NCBI GenBank assembly: GCA_022360075.1
Contig: JAKSDN010001220.1
Coordinates: forward strand, 1 to 18,414
DNA from: Kiloniellales bacterium
GTDB lineage: Bacteria > Pseudomonadota > Alphaproteobacteria > Kiloniellales > JAKSDN01
Direction: 5' to 3'
DNA: 18,414 nucleotides
In this document: one piece after another, positions 14,373-18,414 of the stretch
How positions within the stretch are numbered: the stretch's first letter is position 1
Layout: each line of letters starts with the position of its first letter
Notes under the pieces: model-generated
The model's input: the letters and a program-made list of their open reading frames with translations, nothing else
Database searches by the model: none
Told to the model about the DNA's origin: nothing
Translations under genes and position numbers: made by a program

Positions 14373-15517
14373 GCGGCGACTTCCCGAGACACGATGTCGA
14401 TCTCGGGCGCTTCATCGCGTTTGCGCCACCAAAGGACCAATCCGCTCCACAGCAGGACGACGGTGGCGAGACCGAGGAGGGCCCAGACGATCTTGAGGCC
14501 GATGCCGCCGTAGTCGCCGAAATGGAGCGGCTGTGACAGCAGCAACACGTTCAGATACCAGGGCAAATCGGGCGTCGCGATCAACGCGCCGGTATAGGCA
14601 TTGACGATGGCCGGCTTCATCATCCGCGAGGAGATCGGCGTGCTGCCATAGAAGAAGACCAGGTAGTGCCGGTCGCTGGAGAATTCGGAGCCGGGAAAGG
14701 CGACGAACGACAGGTTGCCATCGGGCATCTCCCGGGCGGCGAGGTCGATGGCCGCCTGAACGGACGTGAGCTCTGCACCAGCGCCGTCGGCCCCCGCCAG
14801 GTCGTCCGCGACGATCCGCTGCATGTCGTTCAGCAGCCAGAACTGAATCATTGGGCTTCCCCAAGTGTTGATCACGCCCGTCGCCGAGACGACGAGCGTC
14901 CAGACCAGCAGCACGATGCCCAAGGCATTGTGCAGATCGAACCAGCGCGTGCGTCGGCCCTTCGTGATCCGTACGACGGCGAAGGCGCGGTTCCGCATGA
15001 AGGGCGCATAGAGGACCACGCCCGAGACGATCGCCACCAGAAAGACGATCGCCATGACGCCCAGGAACAAGCTGCCGCCCAAGCCGGCGTAGAGCTCGGC
15101 GTGCAGCACGTAGAAGAAGCCCATCACACCCTCTCCGACTCGTTCGGCGCCGCGATACTCACCCGTAACATCGTCGAAGCGAAGAAACTCGGAGTCCATG
15201 ACGGGCGCGCCGATCGTCTCGCCCATGGAGAAGCCGGTCATCCCCGGATCGGACGGCTCGCGATACAGCAGTTGCAGGTGGGCATCGGGCCTCGCCTGCC
15301 TGGCCGTTTCGGCGAGGGCGTCGATGGACAGGCGGGCGGTCGCTTCGGCCTCCAGACCCGCGGGCTCGCCGCTGAGCCAGGCCTCGAGCTGATCGATCTC
15401 TTCATGGAAGACCAGCGGCAGGCCCGTCACGCAGGCGATCAGCATGAACAGCGTGCTGATCAGGCTGGTCCACTTGTGAACCGCGTACCAACGTCGGACA
15501 CTTCGTGCGGTCGCCAT
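14369..15517 (-). CDS. PepSY-associated transmembrane protein, likely ferrisiderophore reductase
   Basis: The product is 382 aa. It has four main transmembrane segments: about 17-38, 150-172, 200-217 and 343-365. PepSY-like extracytoplasmic stretches lie between them. Candidate haem or metal ligands are His14 (VHKW), His38, His139 (VLHAELYAG), His196 (FDLHNALG) and His332 (PLHFGDYGG). These conserved motifs are typical of the PepSY_TM family, which includes FpvG and other inner-membrane proteins that reduce ferric siderophores. The start ATG 15517 has AGGAG about 6 nt upstream. It follows the receptor gene by 58 bp and overlaps the 76-aa gene, so receptor, reductase and helper probably form one operon. 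Confidence 0.88.
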   Translation of the reverse strand: MATARSVRRWYAVHKWTSLISTLFMLIACVTGLPLVFHEEIDQLEAWLSGEPAGLEAEATARLSIDALAETARQARPDAHLQLLYREPSDPGMTGFSMGETIGAPVMDSEFLRFDDVTGEYRGAERVGEGVMGFFYVLHAELYAGLGGSLFLGVMAIVFLVAIVSGVVLYAPFMRNRAFAVVRITKGRRTRWFDLHNALGIVLLVWTLVVSATGVINTWGSPMIQFWLLNDMQRIVADDLAGADGAGAELTSVQAAIDLAAREMPDGNLSFVAFPGSEFSSDRHYLVFFYGSTPISSRMMKPAIVNAYTGALIATPDLPWYLNVLLLSQPLHFGDYGGIGLKIVWALLGLATVVLLWSGLVLWWRKRDEAPEIDIVSREVAA

Positions 15518-15575
15518 GGCACTCTCCTGTCAATTCAACTGCTTTTTCAATGCCCACCGAATGGCCGCGGGTTCC

Positions 15576-18032
15576 TCAGAAGCGAAACGTCGCCGCCGCA
15601 CCGAAGGTTCTGGGCCTGCCGACGCCGTCGAACCCTAAAGTCGCCGTGCGTTCGCGGAAGGTGAAGTAACGCTCGTCCGTTACGTTCTCGACGAAGGCCT
15701 CGATCCGAAACCCGCCGTATTCGGTTTCGAACTCGTAGCCGGCGGCGAGGTCGAACAGTGGATAGCTGCCCAGGGACGGTTGGCCCAATCCCGAATTCGT
15801 CGATCCGACGAAGCGTGCGTCCGCCCGCGCGTGAAAGCCGTATTCCGACTGGAAGTTCAGGCCGACGCTGGCCGTGACATTGGGGGCTCGCGGCAACTCC
15901 TCGCCGTCGAATGCGGTGAGCACGGGGCCGGTTTCGGTGATCTCGGTATCGAGCAGGCCAAGTGCGCCGCTGAATGAGATACTGTCCGTAACGTCGACGC
16001 TTGTTTCGATCTCCAAGCCCTTGCCACGGGCCTCGGGGACGTTGCCGAACAGGTTCCCGCCGCCGGCGCTGGGCTGGGTCGATGCACCCGGAACCTGGGC
16101 GTCCTCGTAGATGTAGTAGAAGGCGCTTGCGCCGAGCGTGGCCCTGCCATCCCACAGAGATGCCTTCGCATAGATCTCGTGCTGCTTGAGGCTCTCCGGA
16201 TCGAACTCCGAGAAATTCACCGTCCCCATGCCGAAGAATCCCCCGGTCAGATCGACATCCACCCCGCCGGCGCGGAAGGCTTCGCTATAGGTGTAGCCAA
16301 GGGTCAGTGCCTCGAAGGGGCTGTAGCGAACCCCAGCCTTCGGCAGAAAGCGGCGCTCGCTGAGATCGCGGCCGGATACGGGATTGTTGCGTATGGTGAC
16401 GGTGCGCTCGCGATCGTCGATCTCGTATCGCCCGCCGGCGATCAGTGTGAGATCTTCGATCAGCCCCAAAGCGCCGAGCGAAAACTCCGCCTCGGCGTAG
16501 AGGCCGGTGTTCTTGATCGTGCCGTCTGTCGTGAATCCGAAGAGCAGCGAGTCCGAGACGCCATCTTCGGTGGCGTTGTTGTGGATCCCACCGATCACGG
16601 CACGCTGCAGAACGCCGAGATCGTTCAATCGAAGGAAGGCCTCCCCTTCCCATTCCTTCTGCAATATGGAGAAATTGCCAAAGCCAGCGCCCGTGTCAGG
16701 GAACAGTAGATCGTTCCTCAGGTACGAGGTCCTCAGCTCGAGCTCGGCAAAGTCGTTGAATGCATAGTTGCCCCGCCCGATGAGCGTCGTCTGATCGTTC
16801 TCCTCGTAAGTGCTTCCGAAGGCGAAGTTGGCGATTTGCAGGTCGTCGGTGTCGCCGTCGACGAACCCCGGGATCGGTCCCTCGGTCCTTATGTGATCGG
16901 CTGTGAAGTTGACTTCGAAACCCGGTGCCATCTCCGGGCTGAAGCGCAGCTTGCCGCGATAGCGCCTGAAGACCTCCTCTTCGGGATCGAAGGTGAAGCG
17001 GGTCGGGTCGATCACGTCGACGTAGCTTTCGCCGCGGCTTTCCTCGAACGTCCCGCGAAACGCCAGTTGGTCCTCGACGATCGGCAGGTTGACCATGCCG
17101 GCCCCTTCGACGGTACCCCGCGCGGTGAAGCCCCGCATGCGCGCTGCGACTTCGTAGTCATCGCTGGGTTCGTTCGTGTAGACGCGGATCGCGCCGGCGA
17201 GGGCGTTCCGCCCGGTGCTGGAGGGTTGCGGGCCGCGCGCGACTTCCACGACCGAGACATCCCAAGTCGAGCTTCGCGAGATGGCGAAGGAGTTTGAGAG
17301 CGGTCGCGCGACACCGTCGATCAGCACCGGCACGCGCGGCTGGGTTCCCGCGGTAAAGGCCTGACGGAGGCCGGCCGTCCCGTCGATCCCGCGTATCGCC
17401 GGTAGCTGGATGCCTTCCTCTGAGAGGACATTGGCAGTCCCGCGAACCACGGACTTGATGTCGCGATTGATCGGCCGATCGGCTTCTTCGCCGTCGATGA
17501 TCCGGATGCTCGGCGCGGTCTCGGCGGCGGTCCGGCCGATCTTATCGCCGACCACGATCACCGGTCCCAGCCGCAGCGGACCGCTGTCTTCGCGCGGGTT
17601 CGGCCGTATGGCGACGGTCGTGCCGCCGACGAGCCTGTAGGTCAGGCCGCTGCCGGCCAGAAGCCCCGCCAGCGCCTGCTCGATCGTCATGGTGCCGCTA
17701 ATCCCGGGGGTCGAGAGATCCCGCACCAGGGCGCCGTCGACGGTGACCTGAAGACCGGACTGCTGTCCAAAAAGCGTGAGCGCGCCCGCCAGCGGCTGCG
17801 CCGGGATATCGTAGGCCCTTTGATCAGATGTCGACTGAGCGATCTGACTGCCAGCATCGCCCCAGCCTTTCCATTCGGGCCCTGCGGTCCGTCCGCTCTC
17901 CCTCGATCCGTCTTGCCAGTCCTGTGCGCTGGCTTTGCTGTGGATCGCAGATGTTGCCAAGGCGATGATCGCCGCAGCCACCAAGATTGTCCCCCAGCCG
18001 GCAGCGCAGCCTCGCGCTCTCGCCCCCCACAT
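15576..18032 (-). CDS. TonB-dependent receptor with STN signalling domain (probable ferric siderophore receptor)
   Basis: The product is 818 aa. A signal peptide (cleaved near SKASA|QD) is followed by a 36-residue linker. The STN domain is at about 73-144, from YDIPAQPLAGALTLFGQQSG to LLAGSGLTYRL. A possible TonB box is at PVIVVGDK. The plug domain runs about 160-293, with LIDGVARP and VEVARGPQPSSTGRNALAGAIRV. The beta-barrel ends in RTFGAAATFRF with terminal Phe. In FecA-like receptors STN contacts a FecR-type protein, and a fecR gene lies directly upstream here. The siderophore cannot be told from sequence. ATG 18032 is chosen because GGAGG is 9 nt upstream; ATG 18038 is two codons earlier but only 3 nt from it. 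Confidence 0.95.
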   Translation of the reverse strand: MWGARARGCAAGWGTILVAAAIIALATSAIHSKASAQDWQDGSRESGRTAGPEWKGWGDAGSQIAQSTSDQRAYDIPAQPLAGALTLFGQQSGLQVTVDGALVRDLSTPGISGTMTIEQALAGLLAGSGLTYRLVGGTTVAIRPNPREDSGPLRLGPVIVVGDKIGRTAAETAPSIRIIDGEEADRPINRDIKSVVRGTANVLSEEGIQLPAIRGIDGTAGLRQAFTAGTQPRVPVLIDGVARPLSNSFAISRSSTWDVSVVEVARGPQPSSTGRNALAGAIRVYTNEPSDDYEVAARMRGFTARGTVEGAGMVNLPIVEDQLAFRGTFEESRGESYVDVIDPTRFTFDPEEEVFRRYRGKLRFSPEMAPGFEVNFTADHIRTEGPIPGFVDGDTDDLQIANFAFGSTYEENDQTTLIGRGNYAFNDFAELELRTSYLRNDLLFPDTGAGFGNFSILQKEWEGEAFLRLNDLGVLQRAVIGGIHNNATEDGVSDSLLFGFTTDGTIKNTGLYAEAEFSLGALGLIEDLTLIAGGRYEIDDRERTVTIRNNPVSGRDLSERRFLPKAGVRYSPFEALTLGYTYSEAFRAGGVDVDLTGGFFGMGTVNFSEFDPESLKQHEIYAKASLWDGRATLGASAFYYIYEDAQVPGASTQPSAGGGNLFGNVPEARGKGLEIETSVDVTDSISFSGALGLLDTEITETGPVLTAFDGEELPRAPNVTASVGLNFQSEYGFHARADARFVGSTNSGLGQPSLGSYPLFDLAAGYEFETEYGGFRIEAFVENVTDERYFTFRERTATLGFDGVGRPRTFGAAATFRF

Positions 18033-18086
18033 CACCATCGGCCTCCGTTCGCTCGTCGCCGTTTCGCAACCGCACAGATGTCCATG

Positions 18087-18101
18087 TGCGAATGCGTCTC
18101 A
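18087..18101 (-). promoter_or_regulatory. Candidate Fur box upstream of the TonB-dependent receptor
   Basis: On the - strand the site reads TGAGACGCATTCGCA, preceded by AA, so AATGAGA matches the classical left half of a Fur box and ATTCGCA the right. It lies about 55-70 bp upstream of the receptor start, in the 163-bp gap after fecR. I found no sure -35/-10 pair or FecI-type promoter around it. Confidence 0.55.
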
Positions 18102-18195
18102 TTTTTAACTTCTCAATAAGGCAACGACGGTGGCGCGGCGTTTTCTAGGAGAAACCGGCAATTTTTGGATAGAGATTTGATTCGGCTTTAGATTT

Positions 18196-18414
18196 TTATG
18201 ATCGCGCGACGATCAAGAGCCACGGCGTCACGCGATGCACGGTCGCGCCATGGGCGCCGGCGATACCGCGGAGCGCATCGACCGGATCGTCCAGACTGTA
18301 CAGTCCGGTCACTGGCCGGTTCGCGAGGCTGCGGTTTGCCAGGATGATGGCGCCCTTGTAGTAGCGGCGCAGCCGGTCCACCACGATCGCCATGGGTTGA
18401 TCGATCGCAATCAA
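18196..18414 (-). CDS. fecR: FecR-type anti-sigma/sensor protein, C-terminal part (5' end cut by window)
   Basis: FecR proteins span the inner membrane, sense a ligand-loaded receptor through its STN domain, and control an ECF sigma factor of the FecI family. Only the last 72 residues are in the window. They show the usual FecR C-terminal pattern: VDRLRRYYKGAIILANRSLANRPVTG in outline, then YSLDDPVDALRGIAG, then TPWLLIVA. The frame is open to the window edge and ends with TAA. It lies upstream of the STN receptor on the same strand, the standard fecI-fecR-receptor layout. A fecI-like gene should lie just beyond the right edge of the window. Confidence 0.88.
   Translation of the reverse strand: MIAIDQPMAIVVDRLRRYYKGAIILANRSLANRPVTGLYSLDDPVDALRGIAGAHGATVHRVTPWLLIVARS

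Noticed and set aside
14666..15664. 332-codon + strand frame opposite the PepSY gene
   Set aside because: His/Arg/Gln-rich composition typical of an antisense shadow in GC-rich DNA; the - strand frame encodes a clear membrane protein family.
18039..18195. FecI-type ECF promoter upstream of the receptor
   Set aside because: AT-rich tracts are present, but no convincing GAAAT/CGT-type pair at proper spacing could be fixed by eye.
1..18414. CRISPR arrays, tRNA or rRNA genes, insertion sequences, integrases, att sites
   Set aside because: No regularly spaced repeats, cloverleaf-like stretches, transposase or integrase motifs were found on either strand.

Overview
The window is GC-rich, densely coded DNA from what looks like an alphaproteobacterium, probably of the Rhodospirillales type. 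The support for this is the GspL and GspM (M subtype b) flavour of the secretion genes, an exbB-exbD-exbD-tonB cluster, and Fur-like boxes of the TGCGAAT/ATTCGCA kind. This placement is inferred from protein character, not from a marker gene. No rRNA, tRNA, CRISPR array, insertion sequence or phage gene was seen.

Left half, + strand (1-9505): a type II secretion system (T2SS) locus. It reads gspE (3' part only), gspF, gspH, gspI, gspJ, gspK, gspL, gspM, a GspC/GspN-type gene with an HR domain, then a 329-bp gap, then gspD. From gspE to the HR-domain gene, neighbours overlap or lie within 16 bp, so this is one translationally coupled operon. The gap before gspD holds two hairpins and a TATAAT box, so the secretin may be expressed separately. 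The major pseudopilin gene gspG is not between gspF and gspH and is not elsewhere in the window. GspD starts with a lipoprotein signal (lipobox LGAC), which makes it a candidate self-piloting liposecretin like HxcQ of Pseudomonas aeruginosa.

Middle (9506-10697): one + strand gene with a TTG start and a strong Shine-Dalgarno site. It encodes an exported protein that joins an STN/N0-like domain to a retropepsin-type aspartic protease domain (DTGA). A perfect 8-bp hairpin lies in the convergent gap after it.

Right half, - strand (10698-18414): iron/siderophore uptake. In transcription order: the end of a fecR anti-sigma/sensor gene (cut by the window edge); a TonB-dependent receptor with an N-terminal STN signalling domain; a PepSY-type membrane protein, a likely ferrisiderophore reductase; a coupled 76-aa membrane protein; a 146-aa exported four-cysteine protein; then exbB, exbD, a second exbD and tonB. 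Three 15-bp sites sharing the arm ATTCGCA lie upstream of the receptor, the 146-aa gene and exbB. They look like a small Fur regulon. The expected flow is: the receptor binds a ferric siderophore; ExbB/ExbD/TonB supply energy; the PepSY protein releases iron at the inner membrane; and FecR with an off-window FecI-type sigma factor senses uptake.

The observations most worth a second look are the STN-retropepsin fusion beside the T2SS, the liposecretin, the ExbD pair in which one member has Asn in place of the transmembrane Asp, and the shared operator set.
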